Source: an uncultured Erysipelotrichaceae bacterium
GTDB lineage: Bacteria; Bacillota_I; Bacilli_A; RF39; UBA660
Assembly (NCBI GenBank): GCA_902797005.1
Contig: CADBRE010000065.1
Coordinates: forward strand, 1 to 13,174
Reading direction: 5' to 3'
Length of the DNA: 13,174 nt
Part shown: positions 1 to 5,662 of the stretch, piece by piece
Numbering within the stretch: the first letter of the stretch is position 1
How the letters are laid out: every line of letters begins with the position of its first letter
Made by a program: the position numbers and the translations under genes
The notes under the pieces: model-generated
What the model saw: the letters and a program-made list of their open reading frames with translations, nothing else
Database searches by the model: none
Told to the model about the DNA's origin: nothing

Positions 1-1
1 A

Positions 2-85
2 TCTAATCCTATTGATAATAGGAAAAGTCCTGACTTTAGCAAGTATTATGAAGTTCTTTGGAAGGATATTGATGATAATGAGTGA
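2..85 (+). CDS. ABC transporter ATP-binding protein, C-terminal end only (partial)
   Basis: Reading from base 2 gives 27 codons and a TGA stop at 83-85. The peptide contains DFSKYYEVLWKDIDDNE, which resembles the charged, aromatic tail of NitT/TauT/SsuB-type ATP-binding subunits (a short phrase resembling '...WKEL' endings). No Walker or signature motif is inside the window, so the call rests on this tail and on the overlap with a permease of the matching family directly downstream. The stop lies 8 bases inside the permease gene if that starts at 78, the usual arrangement for translationally coupled ABC subunits. The rest of the gene lies to the left of the window. Confidence in a coding region here is good; confidence in its identity comes mainly from context. 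Confidence 0.6.
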   Translation, partial: SNPIDNRKSPDFSKYYEVLWKDIDDNE

Positions 86-857
86 AGAGCAAAGATTGTT
101 TTTAAGAAAGTATAAAGTTAATAAGATTAAGATTAAAGCATTTCAACTACTTATAGGTTTATTATTCTGTATAGTTTGGGAAGTTCTGGGGAGATTAAAT
201 GTCATTAATACATTTATCACTAGTTATCCATCATTAATAATTAAGACTATATATAATCTTTTAGTAAGCGGAGATTTAATACATCATCTTTTAGTTACTA
301 CTGGAGAAACAACTATAGCATTTATTATCACATTAGTTATAAGTTTAGGGGTTTCAATTCTAATTTATTCTAGTAATACATTTGATAAGATTATTGATCC
401 ATATTTAACTATATTTAACAGTCTTCCTAAAGTAGCGCTTGGTCCTTTACTAATTATATGGGTTGGGGCTAATACTAAAAGTATTGTTTTGATGGCTATT
501 CTTATTTCACTAATAGTAAGTATTGAATCTATATCTATAGGATTTAAGAATACTAATAAAAATATGATTAAAATCATGAAAACTTTTGGAGCTAGTAAGT
601 TAGATATTCTAAGAATGGTAGTTATTCCATCAAATTATAAAGTGATTATTAACTCTTCTAAGATTAATATTGGTTTATGTTTAATCGGTGTTGTTATGGG
701 TGAGTTTTTATCTTCTAAAGCTGGTATAGGTTATTTAATTCTCTATGGTTCTCAAGTATTTAATTTGACTTTAGTTATGAGTGGTATTGTAGTTCTTCTT
801 ATTCTTTCAATAGCTTTATATACTTTAGTTTCACTAATAGAAAAACATTTAGATTAA
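78..857 (+). CDS. ABC transporter permease, SsuC/TauC-like (BPD_transp_1)
   Basis: This is an inner-membrane permease of the nitrate/sulfonate/taurine-type ABC importer family, 259 residues from the chosen start. Five to six hydrophobic segments are visible. The family's EAA loop lies near residues 167-185 (KTFGASKLDILRMVVIPS, with the conserved G), and the preceding FNSLPKVALGPLLIIWVG stretch is typical of SsuC/TauC permeases. The frame is open from base 12, but the first 20 residues would overlap the upstream ATPase gene and read poorly. The ribosome-binding site GGAAGGA at 60-66 instead serves ATG 72 or ATG 78; 78 (MSEEQ) is preferred. The substrate cannot be told from the permease; sulfonates, taurine and pyrimidine/thiamine precursors are all possible. 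A solute-binding protein is not in the window. The stop codon lies inside a bidirectional terminator. Confidence 0.85.
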   Translation: MSEEQRLFLRKYKVNKIKIKAFQLLIGLLFCIVWEVLGRLNVINTFITSYPSLIIKTIYNLLVSGDLIHHLLVTTGETTIAFIITLVISLGVSILIYSSNTFDKIIDPYLTIFNSLPKVALGPLLIIWVGANTKSIVLMAILISLIVSIESISIGFKNTNKNMIKIMKTFGASKLDILRMVVIPSNYKVIINSSKINIGLCLIGVVMGEFLSSKAGIGYLILYGSQVFNLTLVMSGIVVLLILSIALYTLVSLIEKHLD

Positions 858-873
858 TTTCTAAATGCTTTTT
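841..873. terminator. Bidirectional intrinsic terminator between convergent genes
   Basis: CATTTAGA (846-853) and TCTAAATG (860-867) form a perfect 8-bp stem with loop ttaatt. A run of T follows on the + side (869-873) and a run of A precedes it (841-845), giving a U tract for either transcript. It serves the permease on + and the LemA gene on -. The permease stop codon (855-857) is in the loop. Confidence 0.8.
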
Positions 874-876
874 GTT

Positions 877-1431
877 TTATAGACTAATTTTTACATTTTG
901 TCTTACATGTTCTTCAACTTCAAATAAAGATGCTTTTTTAAATGAGAACATACTAGCAACTAAATTGCTTGGTACTGTTTCAATAGCAGTGTTGTATCTT
1001 GTTACTTCATCATTATATCTTCTTCTTGCATTTTCTAGTTCATTTTCTATTCTAGATAATTCATTTTGAAGAGATAAGAACTGAGTATTTGCTTTTAATT
1101 CTGGATAAGCTTCTATAACAGCTAAGAATCCATTAAGCTTGCTATTCATTTCACTTGCTTCTTTAATGTTTAAGTTTTTAGCATTTACATAGTTATTTCT
1201 TAATGCTACGATTTCTTCTAAAGTTGAGCTTTCATGTTTAGTATAACCTTTTACTGTTTCTACTATGTTTGGTATTAGTTCAAACCTTTTGTTTAAGTAA
1301 ATATCTATGTTAGCTTTTGATTTTTTTACTCTATTTTGAAGTCTAATTAGTGTATTGTATTTAGCAAGTATTATTAATATTACCACTAACAATACAATTA
1401 GAACTATGTATAAGATTCTCATTAGATCCAT
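877..1431 (-). CDS. lemA: LemA family membrane protein
   Basis: The product is 184 residues. A single N-terminal membrane helix (about residues 6-24) is followed by the LemA family core. The core shows RLQNRVKKSKANIDIYLNKR and ELIPNIVETVKGYTKHE at about residues 30-66, the signature helix of the family (compare LIPNLVETVKGY). The rest is predicted all-helical with a charged coiled-coil-like stretch near 120-150. LemA proteins are inner-membrane proteins of uncertain biochemical function, often near envelope-stress genes. The start ATG has AAGGGA upstream. It lies 10 bases after the stop of the membrane XRE regulator on the same strand, so the two very likely form an operon. The family call is certain; the cellular role is not known. 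Confidence 0.93.
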   Translation of the reverse strand: MDLMRILYIVLIVLLVVILIILAKYNTLIRLQNRVKKSKANIDIYLNKRFELIPNIVETVKGYTKHESSTLEEIVALRNNYVNAKNLNIKEASEMNSKLNGFLAVIEAYPELKANTQFLSLQNELSRIENELENARRRYNDEVTRYNTAIETVPSNLVASMFSFKKASLFEVEEHVRQNVKISL

Positions 1432-1441
1432 ATTAATTCCC

Positions 1442-2491
1442 TTACCTTTCTATTGTTATTTTGTTAACAAATTTGTCTGTTCCATAACTTACTGATGCTT
1501 TGTATTTATCAAAGTCATTTATGTTATTTATAAATTCATTAATTTTACTAGCAGAAGTAGTTGTTTCACCATTAAATGTTATAGTTATTATATGCTTTCC
1601 TGCATTATTATCAGATATTACTTGGTTTAGCATACTTTTGATTCCTGCTCCGAGTGTTGCTTTTCCATTATAGAACTCATATGTTGAATTAAAGAATTGA
1701 ATATCAAAGTCGTTTACTTTTGAGTTATTTGATGAATTATTGTTTGAAGAACTATTGCTATTTGATGAATTATTGTTACCTGTGTTATTCTTTGTTCCAT
1801 TATTCTTAGTAGTTCCTCCATTTGTTTTTTCTATGTCTTCAATTGTTATTACACTAGCAAGTTTATTTTCATCATAATCTAGTGATGTTTCATATTTAGT
1901 GAATGAATCAAAGTTTTTCTTTAGCTCTTTTATTTCTTCTGGATCAGTTGTTCTAGTTTCTTTATATACAACTGTTAATAGGTGGTCTTCATTTGTTTTA
2001 TTGTTTTTAATTACTTCATCTAATAGATAAGATACTGAAGAGCCATATTCCGTACCAATATACATCTCGAACTTATAATTATTGAATGTTTGCTTTATAT
2101 CTGGGATAGTTATTGTTTGTGATGTATTTTCATTTGTCTTTTCTTCTTCAGAATTATTCTTAGCATCTGTTACTAGTTTGTTTATAAGCACCACTACTAT
2201 AGCTAAAGCAATTATTATTAATACTACTAAAAGCCATTTCCTGGGTTTTAATTCTTGTGGATCTATATAGTCTTCTTTTTTTGGTTCACTTTTTGTTTCA
2301 GCACCTGCTAGTTCATCTAGACTTAATCCAAATAGTTTACTTATTTCCATTAGCTTATCTGTATCTGGAATGGTTTGATTTAACTCCCACTTTGATACTG
2401 TCTGTCTTGTTACATTTAGTTTGGCACCTAGTTCTTCTTGTGATAATCCGCTTTTCTTTCTTAATTCGTATATTTTGTCTCCTAATTTCAT
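1442..2491 (-). CDS. Membrane-tethered XRE-family transcriptional regulator with tandem repeated extracytoplasmic domains
   Basis: The protein is 349 residues. Residues 3-60 are a classic HTH_3/XRE DNA-binding domain (LRKKSGLSQEELGAKLNVTR, then QTVSKWELNQTIPDTDKL). A basic linker leads to one membrane helix (about 86-107, WLLVVLIIIALAIVVVLI). Outside the membrane are two copies of a roughly 80-residue domain, 136-220 and 266-348. They are alignable by hand: both have a FxxxxYxF-type start, a central (L/M)LxxVI helix, an NxxDxFxKYxxSxxY block and a closing (V/K)ITIE strand. An Asn/Ser/Thr-rich spacer (223-258) separates them. I do not recognise the repeat family. The layout suggests a one-component sensor that signals from envelope to promoter. 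A strong AAAGGAGG ribosome-binding site precedes the ATG. It is cotranscribed with lemA. Confidence 0.85.
   Translation of the reverse strand: MKLGDKIYELRKKSGLSQEELGAKLNVTRQTVSKWELNQTIPDTDKLMEISKLFGLSLDELAGAETKSEPKKEDYIDPQELKPRKWLLVVLIIIALAIVVVLINKLVTDAKNNSEEEKTNENTSQTITIPDIKQTFNNYKFEMYIGTEYGSSVSYLLDEVIKNNKTNEDHLLTVVYKETRTTDPEEIKELKKNFDSFTKYETSLDYDENKLASVITIEDIEKTNGGTTKNNGTKNNTGNNNSSNSNSSSNNNSSNNSKVNDFDIQFFNSTYEFYNGKATLGAGIKSMLNQVISDNNAGKHIITITFNGETTTSASKINEFINNINDFDKYKASVSYGTDKFVNKITIER
1727..1777. repeat. Direct repeat (18 bp, two copies) in the Asn/Ser linker codons
   Basis: ATTTGATGAATTATTGTT occurs at 1727-1744 and again at 1760-1777. The period is 33 bases (11 codons), so gain or loss of a unit keeps the frame of the regulator gene and only changes the length of the Asn/Ser-rich spacer between its two extracytoplasmic domains. 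Confidence 0.75.
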
Positions 2492-2565
2492 TATTCCTCC
2501 TTTCCCCCCTTTCGCAATAAATATATCATATTCTTATATGTTTTTTCTACCAATTTGCGTTTGAA

Positions 2566-2598
2566 AGTTGTCAACTAGACATAACATCTAACAGTTAG
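2566..2598. promoter_or_regulatory. Two short palindromes upstream of the membrane XRE regulator
   Basis: AGTTGTCAACT (2566-2576) and CTAACAGTTAG (2588-2598) are each perfect 5-bp inverted repeats around one base, with centres 22 bp apart, about two helical turns. They lie in the 143-base gap upstream of the XRE gene, where an autoregulatory operator would be expected. Their half-sites differ from each other, and I could not place a convincing -10/-35 pair with them. This is a weak candidate operator region only. Confidence 0.3.
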
Positions 2599-2603
2599 CA
2601 AAG

Positions 2604-2630
2604 AAAAAACACCTAGTTTATGCCAAGTGT
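2604..2630 (-). terminator. Intrinsic terminator after the 300-residue TasA-like gene
   Basis: Read on the minus strand, ACACTTGG and CTAGGTGT pair over 8 bp (two G-U pairs) around loop cataaa, followed at once by TTTTT. The stem begins 4 bases after the stop of the gene ending at 2635. Confidence 0.75.
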
Positions 2631-2634
2631 AAAA

Positions 2635-3537
2635 TTATTCAGCTGGTCTATATTCGCCTCTTGCGTATAATTCAGTTACAAAGTGTTTTCCAATTACATC
2701 ATTAGATTTTAATGCTGCACATGCAGTGTTCATAGCTGTTAAGTTCTCAGATGTTGGGTTTGATTCATAAGTAGTAGTGGCACTATTGCATGCTGTTCTT
2801 TCAGTAGCATCCACTGTTTCATCATTAGATAGCCATATATATAAGTAATATGTTTTAGTTTGTCCAGCTGGTAAAGAAATGTTGCTTGCTACTAAGTAGT
2901 CATTATCATAAATTGTTTTAAATGTTTGTATTGATGGTGTTGTTGTTCCATCTAGCAATAGTGCAACTTTAAAATATTTGTATTCATTTACATCCGCTCC
3001 TACAAAGCTATTAAATGTTTCAGTTCTTACTGTTTCATTAGTTCCACTTTCAGTAAATGAATTATTATTTGTTCCATCATTCTTTGTATATGTTGTATTT
3101 GCTCCGTGATTAATTGTGTAGGTCAAATTAGATGTAGTATCATTTTCCAAATAAATGCTTACATATAAGTCTAAGTCTCCAGTATTTTTTAAATCAAATT
3201 TATAGTAGTCCATATTATTCCAAGTGCTGTTATATGTAGTATCTGGATCACTTATAGGATAATATGACTTGTATCCTGTCCCTTGTAGTTCATTATTATC
3301 GTTATCATGATATGTGAATGTTCTTGTTCCAATTGAGTTAGTATATAAAGTACCACTTGAATCACAAGTCGAAGTATCGCACAAGGACATTTCAATATCA
3401 CCAAACTTTATTGTTGAAGTTTCACCAGAAGTCTCAATTTTAAATGCCGCATATGTATATCTTGCAAAAACTGTAGATACAACAACTAGCGTTACTACTG
3501 TAAACAGTATTCTTCTATTAATATCTCTTAAAATCAT
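2635..3537 (-). CDS. Exported TasA/camelysin-like beta-rich protein (300 aa)
   Basis: The product has a positively charged N-terminus and a hydrophobic segment (about residues 10-30) ending in RYTYAAFKIET. This resembles the signal peptides of SipW-processed proteins, in which a (T)YA(Y/A)F-like motif sits at the cleavage region. The mature part is rich in Thr, Asn and Tyr and has beta-strand character. Its phrases are typical of TasA/camelysin-like domains, for example KFDLKNTGDLDLYVSIYLE (114-131) and LPAGQTKTYYLYIWLSND (222-239). There are four cysteines: C53 and C58 close together, C250 and C273 apart. They could form disulfides outside the cell. The ATG has GGTGAT upstream and a good promoter (3572-3600). 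The SipW gene lies about 0.7 kb upstream on the same strand. The role is inferred as a surface or matrix fibre; full TasA homology could not be tested. Confidence 0.65.
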   Translation of the reverse strand: MILRDINRRILFTVVTLVVVSTVFARYTYAAFKIETSGETSTIKFGDIEMSLCDTSTCDSSGTLYTNSIGTRTFTYHDNDNNELQGTGYKSYYPISDPDTTYNSTWNNMDYYKFDLKNTGDLDLYVSIYLENDTTSNLTYTINHGANTTYTKNDGTNNNSFTESGTNETVRTETFNSFVGADVNEYKYFKVALLLDGTTTPSIQTFKTIYDNDYLVASNISLPAGQTKTYYLYIWLSNDETVDATERTACNSATTTYESNPTSENLTAMNTACAALKSNDVIGKHFVTELYARGEYRPAE

Positions 3538-3571
3538 CTATATCACCATATACTTTTTTACTATCATTTTT

Positions 3572-3600
3572 ATTTTATAACAAAATCCAAGTTTTATCAA
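3572..3600 (-). promoter_or_regulatory. Sigma-A-like promoter for the 300-residue TasA-like gene
   Basis: On the minus strand, TTGATA (3600-3595) is separated by 17 bp from TAAAAT (3577-3572). Each hexamer matches consensus at 5 of 6 positions and the spacing is ideal. Transcription would start near 3565, giving a short leader with GGTGAT before the ATG at 3537. Confidence 0.7.
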
Positions 3601-3611
3601 GATTATATAAT

Positions 3612-3639
3612 AAAAAAAGTATTGTTTTTTCAATACTTT
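3612..3639 (-). terminator. Intrinsic terminator after the 173-residue membrane-anchored gene
   Basis: AAAGTATTG (3616-3624) and CAATACTTT (3631-3639) form a perfect 9-bp stem. On the minus strand it is followed by a T run (3615-3612). The stem touches the last base of the stop codon, so terminator and gene end are fused. Confidence 0.8.
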
Positions 3640-4160
3640 TATATTTCTTCAACATTAAATGTAAAACTAGCTGTTTTCCCTTGTTCACTATTTGGTGTTT
3701 CTAGCGCCAAATATATCTTTATATTTAAATCTTTGTCACTTTTTTTCTTTATTGAACTAGATTCTAGTTTGTAATAAGTGAACATGCCACTTTCATAACT
3801 TTCTAATTCGTTTAAATAGTGGACATTACCGTTTAAAGATATTTTTATGTAATCTTTATTTAATTGGCTTACTTTATTATTATATACAAAATATAGATCA
3901 TATTTTTTTATTATAGAATTTGAATTGGCTAAACTCAAAACAACATTGTTTTCAGCATCGTCATCGCTTTCAGGTATTAATGCTCCAATGCTATTTTTTG
4001 TATTAAGTGTAAGTCTTGCATCATAGTTTGAATAAGCATATGCCATTTTAGCTTCGTTTTCCATATCTATATTATCCCACACAAAATATGTACCTATTAT
4101 TGCTGCTACTAGCATCACCATTTCCATCACTAAATGTGATATTAATTTATTTGTTCTCAT
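3639..4160 (-). CDS. Membrane-anchored, beta-rich exported protein of unknown function (173 aa)
   Basis: The protein has an N-terminal hydrophobic helix (about residues 9-28, MVMLVAAIIGTYFVWDN). The extracytoplasmic part has alternating strand patterns (VVLSLANSNSIIKKYDLYF, YIKISLNGNVHYL, LNIKIYLALE, ASFTFNVEEI) and no cysteine. That pattern resembles the beta-sandwich of TasA/camelysin-like proteins, though no diagnostic motif settles it. The frame is open from a GTG at 4166, but GGGGG at 4170-4174 is only three bases from that codon and nine from the ATG at 4160, so 4160 is chosen. It lies directly downstream of sipW but has its own very strong promoter and terminator. It could be a SipW substrate or an anchor partner for the TasA-like protein downstream. 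Function is not recognised. Confidence 0.7.
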   Translation of the reverse strand: MRTNKLISHLVMEMVMLVAAIIGTYFVWDNIDMENEAKMAYAYSNYDARLTLNTKNSIGALIPESDDDAENNVVLSLANSNSIIKKYDLYFVYNNKVSQLNKDYIKISLNGNVHYLNELESYESGMFTYYKLESSSIKKKSDKDLNIKIYLALETPNSEQGKTASFTFNVEEI

Positions 4161-4163
4161 AAC

Positions 4164-4181
4164 CACTAACCCCCATTAGTG
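4164..4181 (-). promoter_or_regulatory. Inverted repeat at the transcription start, with the Shine-Dalgarno in its loop
   Basis: CACTAA (4164-4169) and TTAGTG (4176-4181) are perfect inverted repeats flanking CCCCCA, which on the minus strand is the GGGGG ribosome-binding site of the 173-residue gene. The predicted transcription start is about 4180. The repeat therefore covers roughly +1 to +17 and could be either an operator or a small RNA hairpin that presents the ribosome-binding site in its loop. Confidence 0.5.
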
Positions 4182-4186
4182 ATTTA

Positions 4187-4215
4187 ATTATACCATATAA
4201 AGTACAATTTGTCAA
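4187..4215 (-). promoter_or_regulatory. Perfect-consensus sigma-A promoter for the 173-residue gene
   Basis: On the minus strand TTGACA (4215-4210), a 17-bp spacer and TATAAT (4192-4187) match the housekeeping consensus at all 12 positions. It lies between the sipW terminator and the 173-residue gene, so this gene is expressed independently of sipW. Confidence 0.9.
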
Positions 4216-4220
4216 GTATT

Positions 4221-4249
4221 AAAGCACTAGCTTAGTCTGCTAGTGCTTT
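4221..4249 (-). terminator. Hairpin terminator at the end of sipW
   Basis: AAAGCACTAGC (4221-4231) and GCTAGTGCTTT (4239-4249) form a perfect 11-bp stem with a 7-base loop. The loop holds the sipW stop codon and the stem includes its last codons. The following minus-strand tail (TTTAATACTT) is only moderately T-rich, so termination may be incomplete. Confidence 0.7.
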
Positions 4250-4957
4250 TCTTACTTTATTAACATCCGATTTTGCTTTTAATAATTTAAATAATTTCAA
4301 TGAGTCATAGATTAAGATTCCTAGTGCTGGTAATAGTATCACTATTAGCCATCCTGCTTTGCTAGCTAAAAAGAATTGAATTCTTCCTAGCTGAGGAATA
4401 ACGCCTTTAACTACGCCAACAATATTATTTGGCAATATAACTTCATTATCTTTTACTGGATTTGCATCACCCTTAGTAGAGAATGCAATTCCTTGATTTG
4501 TGTTAAACTTTTCAACTACACGGTGCGTAATTGGGATTCCTCCAAAGTAATCGTTGGTGCTGTAATATGAAATTATGTCTCCAATCTGAATATCTTCAGG
4601 ATTGGTTTTTTTAACAAATACAACATCATAAACTTGAATATTAGGCGTCATACTAGGGCTTATTATTGTAAATAGTCCAAGAGGTGGTGTTTCGCCTTTA
4701 GCTTGAGCAATTTTATTAACTGAAATGTAAATTACAAGGAATCCACCTATAACAATTAGAATTGCCATTATAAACCAAGATATAACCTTGGAAATATACT
4801 TGAAAACGCCTTTCTTTTCCTTTGGTTCTTTTTCTTCAGAATATTCTTCAACCATTTTTTCTTCTTCTACTTTTTCACTATCCATTTTTCTAGATTTGCT
4901 TTGCTTTTTAGTGTTTTTAATATCTTCTTCTAATATTTCTTTTTTTCTTTTTTCCAT
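4232..4957 (-). CDS. sipW: Signal peptidase I, ER-type (SipW-like)
   Basis: This membrane serine protease removes signal peptides on the outer face of the membrane. The 241-residue protein starts with about 50 highly charged residues (Lys/Glu-rich), probably cytosolic. A membrane helix follows (about 58-80), then the S26 peptidase domain, then a second membrane helix (about 203-222). The catalytic serine is in ISPSMTP (S102). The second catalytic residue is histidine in ITHRVVE (H145), not the lysine of ordinary bacterial SPase I. That substitution marks the archaeal/ER/SipW class. A conserved GD in TKGDANPV (163-164) completes the site. SipW enzymes in Bacillus process TasA and TapA, and here two to three candidate substrates lie nearby. 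The ribosome-binding site is AGGTGA, and the promoter is just upstream. The long charged N-terminus is unusual for the family. Confidence 0.92.
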   Translation of the reverse strand: MEKRKKEILEEDIKNTKKQSKSRKMDSEKVEEEKMVEEYSEEKEPKEKKGVFKYISKVISWFIMAILIVIGGFLVIYISVNKIAQAKGETPPLGLFTIISPSMTPNIQVYDVVFVKKTNPEDIQIGDIISYYSTNDYFGGIPITHRVVEKFNTNQGIAFSTKGDANPVKDNEVILPNNIVGVVKGVIPQLGRIQFFLASKAGWLIVILLPALGILIYDSLKLFKLLKAKSDVNKVRKALAD

Positions 4958-4979
4958 AAGTGTTCACCTACTATAATTT

Positions 4980-5008
4980 ATTATATATGATTTTTTTGAT
5001 TTATACAA
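4980..5008 (-). promoter_or_regulatory. Probable promoter for sipW
   Basis: On the minus strand TTGTAT (5008-5003), 17 bp and TATAAT (4985-4980) precede the sipW ATG. The -10 is perfect and the -35 keeps only TTG. It lies just after the queH terminator, as expected for an independent transcription unit. Confidence 0.5.
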
Positions 5009-5035
5009 GTGCTTTAGATTAACTTTACACACATA

Positions 5036-5064
5036 AAAAGTGAAGTTTTTTATTCTTCACTTTT
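5036..5064 (-). terminator. Intrinsic terminator of the typA-queH operon
   Basis: AAAAGTGAAG (5036-5045) and CTTCACTTTT (5055-5064) form a perfect 10-bp stem with a 9-base loop. On the minus strand a T tract follows. The queH stop codon (5052-5050) is in the loop and its last codons form one arm. Confidence 0.8.
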
Positions 5065-5661
5065 AACTTCTCTTCTTTTTGAGTAGATGCAGCCACAGTA
5101 GTCTTGCCTATAAAGATTATATTCTTTAGAAAGTTCAATACTTCTTTTGTATCCTTCTCTTTTTTTAAAATCAGAAAATAGATACTTTACTCCAACTTCT
5201 TCACTGATTTCTTTTCCAATAGCATTAATTACTTGACTATTTTTATATGGGCTCACAGTTAGTGTTGTGCCAAAATAATCAAATCCTTTTTCTTTTGCCA
5301 TTAAAGCTGTTTTTTTCATTCTTTGATCATAACACTTATGGCATCTAAATCCGCCTTCAGGAATATCTTCTAAACCTAATGCCATTTCATGGAACGCTTC
5401 GTTTTCCCAATCACAATCAAGGAAGTCTACTCCACCAAGTTCAGTTAATAATCTTTTTTGTTCTTCTTTCCTTTTTATATACTCTTCTTCTGGCTCAATG
5501 TTTGGATTATAATAGAAAATTGTTATATCAAAGTATGGTTTTAATCTTTCTATGCATGCAGAAGAGCATGGCCCACAGCATGAGTGAAGCAAAACTTTAG
5601 GTCTTTTACCTTCATTTTCTTTTATTATCTTTTCTAGTTCTAAATCGTAATTAGTTTTCAT
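5050..5661 (-). CDS. queH: Epoxyqueuosine reductase QueH
   Basis: QueH reduces epoxyqueuosine in tRNA to queuosine, the last step of queuosine synthesis, and is the non-homologous alternative to QueG. The protein is 203 residues, the normal length. The N-terminal motif LLHSCCGPCSSACIERL holds C28, C29 and C32. A second cysteine pair is in FRCHKCYDQRM (C107, C110) and a third in QDYCGCIYSK (C189, C191). These match the conserved cysteines that bind the iron-sulfur cluster and metal in the DUF208/QueH family. The PxYNSQ-like stretch (SPYKNSQVINAIG, 137-149) is also typical. The ATG follows the typA stop by one base and uses a GGAAAG ribosome-binding site inside typA, so translation is probably coupled. 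No other queuosine gene is in the window, so the cell may make or salvage the precursor from elsewhere. Confidence 0.95.
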   Translation of the reverse strand: MKTNYDLELEKIIKENEGKRPKVLLHSCCGPCSSACIERLKPYFDITIFYYNPNIEPEEEYIKRKEEQKRLLTELGGVDFLDCDWENEAFHEMALGLEDIPEGGFRCHKCYDQRMKKTALMAKEKGFDYFGTTLTVSPYKNSQVINAIGKEISEEVGVKYLFSDFKKREGYKRSIELSKEYNLYRQDYCGCIYSKRREVKSEE

Positions 5662-5662
5662 T

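Noticed and set aside
2492..2634. TTGACA at about 2574-2569 (minus strand) as -35 of the XRE-lemA operon
   Set aside because: No acceptable -10 lies 16-19 bp downstream; the hexamer is better explained as part of the AGTTGTCAACT palindrome.
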